This document shows, piece by piece, positions 1-5,888 of a DNA stretch of 9,660 nucleotides. The stretch is from contig JAADYY010000233.1 in NCBI GenBank assembly GCA_010092805.1, positions 1-9,660 on the forward strand. The letters run 5' to 3'. The stretch comes from Chloroflexota bacterium. Lineage in GTDB: Bacteria > Chloroflexota > Anaerolineae > Aggregatilineales > Phototrophicaceae. The notes under the pieces are model-generated. The model ran no database searches. It was not told the origin of the DNA and saw only the letters and a program-made list of their open reading frames with translations. The stretch's first letter is position 1; every line of letters starts with the position of its first letter. The position numbers and the translations under genes are program-made.

Positions 1-113
1 CGCGGTAGCACACCGCGCCCGATCTGTTGTCCGATGCACGGTGGTAGCTACACGCGCCCACCATGCTTTCCTCCACCCGCTAAAGACGGGTGGTTTCCAT
101 CAAGGAGGTTTCG
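1..113 (+). promoter_or_regulatory. Leader with three inverted repeats upstream of the secreted protein gene
   Basis: No gene is seen here. Three inverted repeats follow one another: CGCGGT/ACCGCG (1-6 with 12-17, perfect), GCACGGTGG/CCACCATGC (36-44 with 58-66, one mismatch, enclosing the palindrome GTAGCTAC at 44-51) and CCACCCG/CGGGTGG (73-79 with 87-93, perfect, 7-base loop). A strong ribosome binding site, AAGGAGG at 102-108, lies just after the last one. I could not place a convincing -35/-10 pair. The first hairpin may belong to whatever lies to the left of the window. Confidence 0.5.
73..93 (+). repeat. Perfect 7-bp stem hairpin just upstream of the ribosome binding site
   Basis: CCACCCG (73-79) and CGGGTGG (87-93) pair perfectly around the loop CTAAAGA. 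The hairpin ends 8 bases before the AAGGAGG site of the secreted protein gene, and no T-run follows it, so it is not a typical terminator. It may stabilise or modulate the leader mRNA, or be a REP-like palindrome. The TAAA in its loop is the complement of the TTTA loops in the palindromes near 9175-9242. Function is inference. Confidence 0.5.
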
Positions 114-1088
114 ATGATTTCACGTAAGCATGTTCTGTTCGTTCTGGTCGTCGTCGTGCTGCTCATTCCCTCGGCGGCGTTCGCGCAAGATCTCAACTTC
201 AACCTGGAGCCGACCTTCGGCGAAACCAGCCTGTCGGCGGGCTTCGTGCCGGATCCGTTTGAGGTGGACATCGTCAGCGGCGGCAGCGTCGAGGTGTTCG
301 CGCAGCCGGGCCTGCCGTCGGGCTGCACCGGCTACGCTGCCGAAGCGCCAGACTTCAGCCTGTTCTGGGAAGGTGACTCCAGCAACCTGCGCTTCTTCGT
401 CAGCAGCAACGGCGACACCACGCTGATCGTCAACGACCCGGCCACCGACTGGTTCTGCGACGACGACTCGGACGGCACGCTTAACCCCACCGTTGACATC
501 GCCAACCCGCTGGCAGGCCGCTACGACATCTGGGTCGGCAGCTTCTCGGAAGGCGATTTCATCAACAGCACCCTGTACATCACCGAACTGGACTTCGGCC
601 CCAGCGACTTCCCGTTTGAGGGCGGCAGCGACGACTTCAACGGCGGCATGGGCGGCCTGGACTTCAACCTGGAACCGAACTTCGGTGAAGCCGAACTCGC
701 GGCGGGCTTCCTGCCGGATCCGTTTGAGGTCGAACTCGTCAGCGGCGGTGATGTCGCTGTCTTCACCCTCGACCTACCCAGCGGCTGCACCGGCTACGCC
801 ACCGAAGCGCCGGACTTCAGCCTGTTCTGGGAAGGTGACTCCAGCGAGCTGCGCTTCTTCGTCAGCAGCGGCGGCGACACCACGCTGATCGTCAACGACC
901 CGGCCACCGACTGGTTCTGCAACGACGACTCGGACGGCACGCTCAACCCCACCGTCTCCATCGAAGATCCGCTGGAAGGCCGCTACGACATCTGGGTGGG
1001 CAGCTTCTCGTCGGATGACTTCCTGGATGCCGTGCTCTACGTCACCGAACTCGACTTCGGCCCCAGCGACTTCCCGATGGGCAACTAA
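114..1088 (+). CDS. Secreted protein with two tandem PPC-like beta-sandwich domains
   Basis: This is a 324-aa exported protein of unknown specific role. Residues 1-24 form a classic signal peptide: a short basic n-region (RK), a Val/Leu-rich core and an AFA cleavage site before Gln25. Two homologous units of about 140 aa follow (residues 27-167 and 182-321), joined by a Gly/Asp-rich linker. Each unit has one Cys pair (C71/C115 and C225/C269, likely disulfides), an Asp-rich loop (WFC-DDDSDG) and a G-R-Y-D-I-W-V strand. The pattern recalls PPC (bacterial pre-peptidase C-terminal) domains, and the Asp loops could bind calcium. No catalytic motif is visible, so a surface, binding or structural role is inferred. 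ATG at 114 is chosen because AAGGAGG (102-108) sits 5 bases upstream; the in-frame GTG at 90 lies within the upstream hairpin. The gene is monocistronic, ends in a strong terminator and converges on the glycosyltransferase gene. Confidence 0.88.
   Translation: MISRKHVLFVLVVVVLLIPSAAFAQDLNFNLEPTFGETSLSAGFVPDPFEVDIVSGGSVEVFAQPGLPSGCTGYAAEAPDFSLFWEGDSSNLRFFVSSNGDTTLIVNDPATDWFCDDDSDGTLNPTVDIANPLAGRYDIWVGSFSEGDFINSTLYITELDFGPSDFPFEGGSDDFNGGMGGLDFNLEPNFGEAELAAGFLPDPFEVELVSGGDVAVFTLDLPSGCTGYATEAPDFSLFWEGDSSELRFFVSSGGDTTLIVNDPATDWFCNDDSDGTLNPTVSIEDPLEGRYDIWVGSFSSDDFLDAVLYVTELDFGPSDFPMGN
192..614 (+). repeat. Domain repeat copy 1 (141 codons)
   Basis: This is the first of two direct repeats inside the secreted protein gene; copy 2 begins 465 bases later in the same frame. 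The core 342-494 matches 804-956 at 145 of 153 positions by manual comparison. Three of the six changed codons are synonymous. Confidence 0.9.
657..1076 (+). repeat. Domain repeat copy 2 (140 codons)
   Basis: This is the second direct repeat inside the secreted protein gene, one codon shorter than copy 1, with the deletion in the loop before the first Cys of the unit. It ends three codons before the stop, so the protein is essentially signal peptide, repeat, linker, repeat. Confidence 0.9.
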
Positions 1089-1132
1089 GCCGCTTTAAGT
1101 TAACGCCACCGCAAGCGATGTGATTGCAGCCG

Positions 1133-1165
1133 GGGGGACAATCTTGATTGTCCCCCTTGTTTTTT
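1133..1165 (+). terminator. Intrinsic terminator of the secreted protein gene
   Basis: GGGGGACAATC (1133-1143) pairs perfectly with GATTGTCCCCC (1146-1156) and is followed by TTGTTTTTT (1157-1165). It lies 45 bases after the TAA stop. Read on the minus strand the hairpin has no T-run after it, so it should not act well for the converging glycosyltransferase gene that stops at 1174. Confidence 0.92.
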
Positions 1166-1173
1166 CGGCCTGA

Positions 1174-3021
1174 TCACCCGCCCGCCGCCACCGCGCGCTG
1201 ATACACCCAGTAGCGCCCGCGCGTGATGACGAATTCGGTCGGCGGCGCGAACCCGGCGGCTTCGGCGGCGGCGCAGTGCGCAACATCCACCTCAAAGCAG
1301 ATGGCGACATCCACCGCCAGCGCGTTGAGCGCCCCAGCCAAATCGAGGTCATGCACGCCCGCATAGACCTTCAGCCCGTTCCAGCCCACAAACGCCCGGT
1401 CTGCGCCCAGGGTGAACCAGAAGACATCATCGCCGACGACCGCCGCGCCCGCCGGAATCTGCCAGGAGAGCAGATCGACTTCGGCCAGCAACCGCCGATT
1501 CAGATCCGCGTCGATCTCGACGGCCATGTCGCGCAGTGGGGCGGCGGCCAGCGCCGGCAGCAGCACAAACGCCCCCACGATCACGGTGACGCGCCAGCGC
1601 AGCGCCACCGCCAGCACATAAGCGATGAACGGCGCGAACAGCGCCAGATAACCGTAACTGCCGCCCACGCCCAGAATCAGCGCCAGCAGCCCGCCGATAG
1701 CGGTCACCACCACCCAGCGCTGAGTCGGGGTGCCGCAGCAGATCACCGCCACCACAGCCGCGCTGATCGTCAATAGTTCGGCGGGTGCGAGGATCAGATT
1801 GAAGCGGCCATAATAGCCGACAAGCCGATCAACCCCGCCGCGAAAATTCCCCAGCGCGCGGTAGTAGGCGAAGTAGTCCGTGAAGCGTTCCCACCCGGTT
1901 GGGTCCAGGACGAAGCGGGTGAACCCATACACCCCCAGCGCGACCCCGCAGCCCAGCCCATACAGCAGCAGCGGCCTGAAGCGCCGCGTCCGCGCCGCGA
2001 TCACCAGGCCGACGACGGCGGCGACCGTCAGCGCGGCGGTAGGGATCGTCTCCAGGCCGCTGTACAGGCTCAGGCCGCCCGCCAACAACCAGATCGCCCG
2101 TTGGCGTCGGCCCTCCCAGTAGCCCAGCAGCGCGATCAGCAGCAGCGCGCCAAACACCGCCAACCCAATATCCTGGCGCAGGTTATGCGTGGTGCGCACA
2201 AAGCCGCTGAAGCTCAGCAGCCCCACCCACGCGATGATCGCGGCGCTGCGCGGCGTCCAGCGCCACAGCGCCGCCCCGGTGATGAGCGCCGCCGCCACCC
2301 CCACCATCAGCGGGAAGCCGCGCAGTGTCTCCAGCGAGACGCCCGCCGTGTGCAGCCAACCGCCCATCAGCAGGTAGTAGTAGGGCGCGACCGGATCGGG
2401 CGTGCCGAAGGCCGACGCGATGTACACGCGGTCGAGCACCCCGCCAGCCGCAGCGCTGATCGCCAAGCTGCCGAGTTCGGCTTCGTCCGGCGTATCGAGG
2501 AGCATGTAGCGCCCGACGCTGACGACATGATACGTGCTGAGCGCCACCCCCCAGCCGACCGCCGCGATCACGGCGTAGCGCAGCAGCCGCGGTTCGGGCG
2601 GGGCCAGCGGGCGCGCCACCACGAGCAGCGCCAGCAGCCCGCTCAGCGCCACCAGATGCGCGATCACCAGCCACAACGTCAGCGGGTACTGATACAGCCG
2701 CGTCACCTGCCCCGGCCCGTTGAGCTGCATCGCCGCCACCGCGATCACGCCCGCCAGCCCGATCACCAGCGCACGGCCATCGCGCAGTTCCCGGCGGAGC
2801 TGCGGCTCGAAGGCACAGGCGGCCAGCGTGAGGATCAGCAGCGCGGCGTAGAGCAGCGGCAGCGCTTCGGCGGCCAGGCCGTAATCGCGCCACAAGACCT
2901 CGGCCATCTCTGGCGCGCGGCTGGTGACAAAGCACAAAACAACCGCTGTGGAGGCCACAGCGGTCAGGGTGATCAGACGTTGGCGCGCCCAGCCGGGCAG
3001 GCGCTCAACCGGCGTTGGCAC
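1174..3021 (-). CDS. Multi-pass membrane protein, probable GT-C (ArnT/PMT-like) glycosyltransferase
   Basis: This is a 615-aa integral membrane protein with many hydrophobic segments from about residue 15 to 480 and a soluble C-terminal part of about 130 aa. After an N-terminal group of helices there is a luminal-type loop with an acidic motif (LDTPDE, about 175-180), then APYYYLLMGGWL (about 212-223). That order resembles the first loop and the P-x-Y-Y-L segment of PMT_2/ArnT-type GT-C enzymes, which transfer sugars from polyprenyl-phosphate donors outside the cytoplasm. Assignment to this superfamily is by pattern; donor and acceptor cannot be told. GTG at 3021 (VPTPVERLPGW) is chosen. The longer frame starts at TTG 3114, and its Ser/Lys/Cys-rich extension is a shadow of the overlapping DinB gene. 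No clear ribosome binding site precedes 3021, so translation may be coupled to the DinB stop at 3005-3007, a 17-base overlap. Confidence 0.78.
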   Translation of the reverse strand: MPTPVERLPGWARQRLITLTAVASTAVVLCFVTSRAPEMAEVLWRDYGLAAEALPLLYAALLILTLAACAFEPQLRRELRDGRALVIGLAGVIAVAAMQLNGPGQVTRLYQYPLTLWLVIAHLVALSGLLALLVVARPLAPPEPRLLRYAVIAAVGWGVALSTYHVVSVGRYMLLDTPDEAELGSLAISAAAGGVLDRVYIASAFGTPDPVAPYYYLLMGGWLHTAGVSLETLRGFPLMVGVAAALITGAALWRWTPRSAAIIAWVGLLSFSGFVRTTHNLRQDIGLAVFGALLLIALLGYWEGRRQRAIWLLAGGLSLYSGLETIPTAALTVAAVVGLVIAARTRRFRPLLLYGLGCGVALGVYGFTRFVLDPTGWERFTDYFAYYRALGNFRGGVDRLVGYYGRFNLILAPAELLTISAAVVAVICCGTPTQRWVVVTAIGGLLALILGVGGSYGYLALFAPFIAYVLAVALRWRVTVIVGAFVLLPALAAAPLRDMAVEIDADLNRRLLAEVDLLSWQIPAGAAVVGDDVFWFTLGADRAFVGWNGLKVYAGVHDLDLAGALNALAVDVAICFEVDVAHCAAAEAAGFAPPTEFVITRGRYWVYQRAVAAGG

Positions 3022-3547
3022 CCGGCGGCTCGTAGTAGACGCCTTCGGTCCGCTCGATGGTTTGGCGGTGCTCCTGCCAATGGAAGAGGAACAGGACTTG
3101 CAGCGCTTGTTCAACGGTTAACTGCTTTTCGGCAGGCGGATAGTAGAACGTTCTGGTGAACCGTTCCAGCGGCACCTGCAAGATAAATTCCCCGATGCGC
3201 GCTTCGTTCGCTTTGATCTCGGTGATGGTGGTCGCCAGCAGCCGGCGCTGAAACACCCGCGTGGTGATGTTGTTGACGCGGTTCCAGCTCGCCTTCGACA
3301 CCTTTGGCTGCAACCCCAGCAGTGCCAGCTTGACGGCGATCAGCGAGATGTTATCCGTAAAATGCAGATGTGCCAACATCGCGGCTGGCGACCAGCCGTG
3401 ATAACGCGGCGCATACACGCGGTCGCCGGGCAGCCCTTCGGCCAGTTCGACCACCGCCCGGCGCACGCGGCGCATATCCGCCAGCAGCGTCTGACGGTCT
3501 TGCTCCGTATCCAGGAAGCGAAAATCCCAACTCGATGCCAGTTCCAT
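3005..3547 (-). CDS. DinB-like four-helix-bundle protein
   Basis: This is a 180-aa cytoplasmic protein that looks like the DinB/DinB_2 superfamily, whose members are four-helix bundles that usually bind a divalent metal through three histidines; some are thiol transferases and many are uncharacterised. Features in order: an N-terminal helix (LLADMRRVRRAVVELAEGL), the conserved W-S/P turn (HGWSP, Trp at about 52) leading into AHLHFTD (His60, His62), and a C-terminal HWQEHRQ (His156, His160) giving the H-x3-H pair. The length fits the family. ATG at 3547 is preferred over the TTG at 3562, because GAAGG lies about 8 bases before the ATG. A good promoter is visible upstream (3609-3581). The gene overlaps the following membrane glycosyltransferase gene, so the two are probably cotranscribed, though no functional link is evident. 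Confidence 0.82.
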   Translation of the reverse strand: MELASSWDFRFLDTEQDRQTLLADMRRVRRAVVELAEGLPGDRVYAPRYHGWSPAAMLAHLHFTDNISLIAVKLALLGLQPKVSKASWNRVNNITTRVFQRRLLATTITEIKANEARIGEFILQVPLERFTRTFYYPPAEKQLTVEQALQVLFLFHWQEHRQTIERTEGVYYEPPGANAG

Positions 3548-3580
3548 AGCTCGTGCCTTCAACCTAGAAAGTTTTTCCTG

Positions 3581-3609
3581 ATCTTACGCGGTTCGCCGCC
3601 TGTCGTCAA
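3581..3609 (-). promoter_or_regulatory. Sigma-70-type promoter for the DinB-glycosyltransferase pair
   Basis: On the minus strand TTGACG (3609-3604) and TAAGAT (3586-3581) are separated by exactly 17 bases. This puts the transcription start near 3574, about 27 bases before the DinB ATG at 3547. The -35 matches consensus at five of six bases and the -10 at four of six. Confidence 0.55.
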
Positions 3610-3869
3610 CCAAAGGTAAGCATCCCGTCATACATCCGTTGACCGCGCCCCGCACGCGCTGCTCCGTTGCCAGCCCTCGGCGGTTCGGGGGATGCGGGCC
3701 AAACAGCCAGCCGCTCCATTCGCCCGCGAAGCTGTGGGAGCGGGGGGGCGCGGCGCGCCGGGGTGAGGGCGATACCAGGGTCACAAAAGACCATATGCTG
3801 TAGAACAAATTTGATGCGATTGCCCTGCCCCGGGGGCGCTCATCTGTGCGGGTTTCACGCGGTTAGGGC
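3610..3869 (+). other. Divergent intergenic region, GC-rich, no gene supported
   Basis: This lies between the divergent DinB and DUF1801 genes. It contains a very GC-rich island (about 3640-3775) with a run of G (3742-3748) next to the 10-base palindrome CGGCGCGCCG (3751-3760). Short open frames exist here but their Pro/Arg/Gly-rich products look non-coding. It may be a decayed intergenic repeat. Apart from the promoters at its two ends I see no clear function. Confidence 0.4.
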
Positions 3870-3875
3870 TATAAT
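3870..3875 (+). promoter_or_regulatory. Perfect -10 box (TATAAT) for the DUF1801 gene
   Basis: TATAAT occurs 33 bases before the GTG start at 3909, giving a predicted transcription start near 3882. No good -35 hexamer is found 16-18 bases upstream; the 17-base position reads TGCGGG. The promoter may therefore be weak or depend on an activator. The box is preceded by GGTTAGGGC, a string also found at 9170. Confidence 0.42.
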
Positions 3876-3908
3876 CAGTACAACGCATCATTGACCAGGA
3901 GGAGTGCT

Positions 3909-4316
3909 GTGTCCGAAAATCAAGACCCGCGCGCGTATCTCGAACAAATTGAGGATGACAAGAAGCGCGCCGATTCGCTGGCGATCATGGCGCTGATGCA
4001 GGAGGTCACGGGCGAGCCGCCCGTGATGTGGGGATCGATTGTCGGGTTTGGGCGCTACCATTACCGTTACGCCAGCGGGCGCGAAGGCGATTGGTTTTTG
4101 GCGGGGTTTGCGCCGCGCAAGCAAAACCTGTCGCTGTATATCACCGCCGGGTTCGACGAATACGGCGAACTCCTGGAAAAGCTGGGCAAGCACAAAATCG
4201 GCAAAGCCTGCCTGTACATCAAGAAGCTGGCCGATGTGGACGAAACCGTGCTGCGTGAGCTGGTCAAGCGCTCGGCGGAGCACACAGCCGCCACCTACTC
4301 GCCCAGCGACTCCTAG
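3909..4316 (+). CDS. DUF1801 domain protein (YdhG-like fold)
   Basis: This is a small 135-aa cytoplasmic protein that consists almost entirely of a DUF1801 domain. Diagnostic segments are the early helix with ADSLAIMALM, then MWGSIVGFGRYHYRY, the strand WFLAGFAPRKQNLSLYI, and the end GKACLYIKKLADVDETVLREL. The family has a frataxin-like YdhG fold and is sometimes labelled 'iron chaperone', but its function is not settled and no catalytic residues are known to me. GTG at 3909 is chosen because AGGAGG (3897-3902) lies 6 bases upstream; the TTG at 3891 would swallow that site. The gene stands alone, divergent from the DinB gene, and converges on the PPC-repeat gene with only 12 bases between the stops. 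No terminator is visible there. Confidence 0.88.
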   Translation: MSENQDPRAYLEQIEDDKKRADSLAIMALMQEVTGEPPVMWGSIVGFGRYHYRYASGREGDWFLAGFAPRKQNLSLYITAGFDEYGELLEKLGKHKIGKACLYIKKLADVDETVLRELVKRSAEHTAATYSPSDS

Positions 4317-4328
4317 CCTGTTCGCCGA

Positions 4329-5876
4329 TCAGTCGAAGCGCTGCGCCAGCACCAGCACATAGGCCCCGGTCGTAGCCGGGTCGCCGGTGGTGCCGGTGTA
4401 GCGCGTCGCCTGGATGTAGTACAGGCCGTCGGCGGGCAGTTCGTAGCGCTCGATCAGCGAGTTCTGGCCGTTGCCGCCGTCGTCATCGCTGGTGAGCAGG
4501 TTGAAGTTTTCGTCGAGCAGCGCCACCACCGGGTCGAGGTTGCCCCCGGCGCGGCTCAGCGAGATGGTGATGGCGTCGCCCGCCGCGCCCGCAAACAGAT
4601 AGAGCTGCTGCGTCTCCGTCGGCGTGATCGCGCCCGTGATCGTGCTGCCATACTGAAGCTGCGGCGCGCTTTCGACCACACCGTCGAACAGATTCCCCAG
4701 CCGCTCTAACGTGAGGCTGTAGCCGCCCGTCGTCGTGCCGTCGGCGCGCTGATAGCGCGTGGCGATCACGTAATAGGTGCCGTTGGCGGGCAGCACAAAC
4801 CGCTGGATGGCGGCGTTCTGGCCGCTGCCGCCGTCGTCATCGACGATCAATTCGTTCAGGTTGACATCGGCGATGGCGATCAGCGGGTCGAGATTGCCGC
4901 TTGTGCGATCCATGCGCACGGCGACGACATCATCGCGGCGGCCCTCGAAGCGGTAAAACTGCACATCCCGCACAGGCGTCAGCTCCCCGCTAACGGCTTC
5001 GCCCACTTCCAGCCGGATCGCGGCGTCGGCGCGCGCCCCCAAACCACTTTGCCCGGAGGCGGTGAGCGTCAGCACGAACTCGCCGCGACTGCGCCCCGAC
5101 TCCTGACCGTAGCGCGTCGCCACGATCACATAGGTGCCGGATTCCTGAATGAGCAGGTTGTCGATGGCCGCGTCGAGTGGGTTGCTGCCGATGGTGTCGT
5201 CGTTTTCGGCGACCACTTGCGCCGGACGATCTGGTTGGGGGTAGACGATTTGCAGCGACGGATCTAGATCGCCGCTGGCCCGCTGCATCCGCACACTGAC
5301 GATGTCGCCGCGTTCGGCGCGGAAGCTGTAATACATCTGCGGGCTGAGGTCGGTGATCGAGTTGATGATCGAGTCGCCGTAGCGCAGCGCGCTGCCCGAC
5401 GCCGAACTCACGCCGACGCGCTCGACGGTGAGCACATAATCGCCCGCCGTGCTGCCCAACCGCATCCCGAAGCGCGCCACGATCACGGTATAGGTGCCGC
5501 TGGCGGGGATCGTCAGGGGGGGCAGCGTGACGCCGCGCGCGCCAGCGCTGTCATCGCGGGTATCCAGCACGACGCCGCCGGGGTCGAGTACAGTCAAGAC
5601 CGGGTCGAGCGTGCCCGCTGTGACCGTCAGCGTGACGGCCAGCACCTCGCCGCGCAGCGCCTCGAAGGTGTAGACGGCACGCGGCGCTGCAAAGCTCAGG
5701 CTGCCCGTGACGGGCTGGCCGTAACGGATTGCTTCGGCGCTCTCGGCCAGATCAACCGGATCGCTCTGCGCCCCGACCGGTGTCAGCCCGATCAGCAGGG
5801 CGGACGCAACCCAAACAATGATGTTCAACCACAATGCACGGTGCAAGCGGACAGCCTCGGCAGTTCGTCGATACAC
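4329..5876 (-). CDS. Exported protein with four tandem PPC-like domains
   Basis: This is a 515-aa exported protein. A hydrophobic segment (about residues 16-34) ending in VGAQ is a likely signal peptide. Four PPC-like beta-sandwich units follow at about residues 50-152, 165-272, 288-392 and 408-511. Each begins with a YG-x-x-x-x-G (or VGEAVSG) turn, has a G-x-L-D-P strand, an acidic loop (DTRDDS, ENDDTIGSN, VDDDGGSGQN, SDDDGGNGQN), then a G-x-Y-x-I/V strand. PPC domains are usually appendages of secreted enzymes; here they are the whole mature protein, so a binding or envelope role is inferred. Acidic loops of units 3 and 4 are best conserved and could bind calcium. GTG 5876 begins 12 bases after the stop of the upstream hydrolase gene. 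TTG at 5846, with GAGG 8 bases upstream, is an alternative start that gives a tidier signal peptide. It is the last gene of the minus-strand trio. Confidence 0.85.
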   Translation of the reverse strand: MYRRTAEAVRLHRALWLNIIVWVASALLIGLTPVGAQSDPVDLAESAEAIRYGQPVTGSLSFAAPRAVYTFEALRGEVLAVTLTVTAGTLDPVLTVLDPGGVVLDTRDDSAGARGVTLPPLTIPASGTYTVIVARFGMRLGSTAGDYVLTVERVGVSSASGSALRYGDSIINSITDLSPQMYYSFRAERGDIVSVRMQRASGDLDPSLQIVYPQPDRPAQVVAENDDTIGSNPLDAAIDNLLIQESGTYVIVATRYGQESGRSRGEFVLTLTASGQSGLGARADAAIRLEVGEAVSGELTPVRDVQFYRFEGRRDDVVAVRMDRTSGNLDPLIAIADVNLNELIVDDDGGSGQNAAIQRFVLPANGTYYVIATRYQRADGTTTGGYSLTLERLGNLFDGVVESAPQLQYGSTITGAITPTETQQLYLFAGAAGDAITISLSRAGGNLDPVVALLDENFNLLTSDDDGGNGQNSLIERYELPADGLYYIQATRYTGTTGDPATTGAYVLVLAQRFD

Positions 5877-5888
5877 AACCTTGGGCGA

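Noticed and set aside
90..113. Upstream GTG start for the secreted protein gene
   Set aside because: It falls inside the 73-93 hairpin and would incorporate the AAGGAGG site into the coding region; the ATG at 114 gives a textbook signal peptide and spacing.
1133..1156. Possible bidirectional terminator serving the glycosyltransferase gene as well
   Set aside because: On the minus strand the bases after the stem are CCGGCTGC, with no T-run, so only plus-strand termination is supported.
3022..3114. N-terminal extension of the glycosyltransferase to a TTG at 3114
   Set aside because: The extra 31 residues are a Ser/Lys/Cys-rich frame-shadow of the DinB coding sequence and would add nothing typical of a GT-C enzyme.
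2101..3159. 352-codon open frame on the plus strand opposite the glycosyltransferase and DinB genes
   Set aside because: The product is dominated by Gln, Arg, His and Pro with no domain pattern, as expected of an antisense frame in GC-rich coding DNA. The opposite strand encodes convincing proteins.
3584..3808. 74- and 62-codon minus-strand frames in the divergent intergenic region
   Set aside because: They are Pro/Arg/Ser-rich, cover a GC-rich low-complexity island, overlap the DinB promoter, and resemble translated intergenic repeat rather than a protein.
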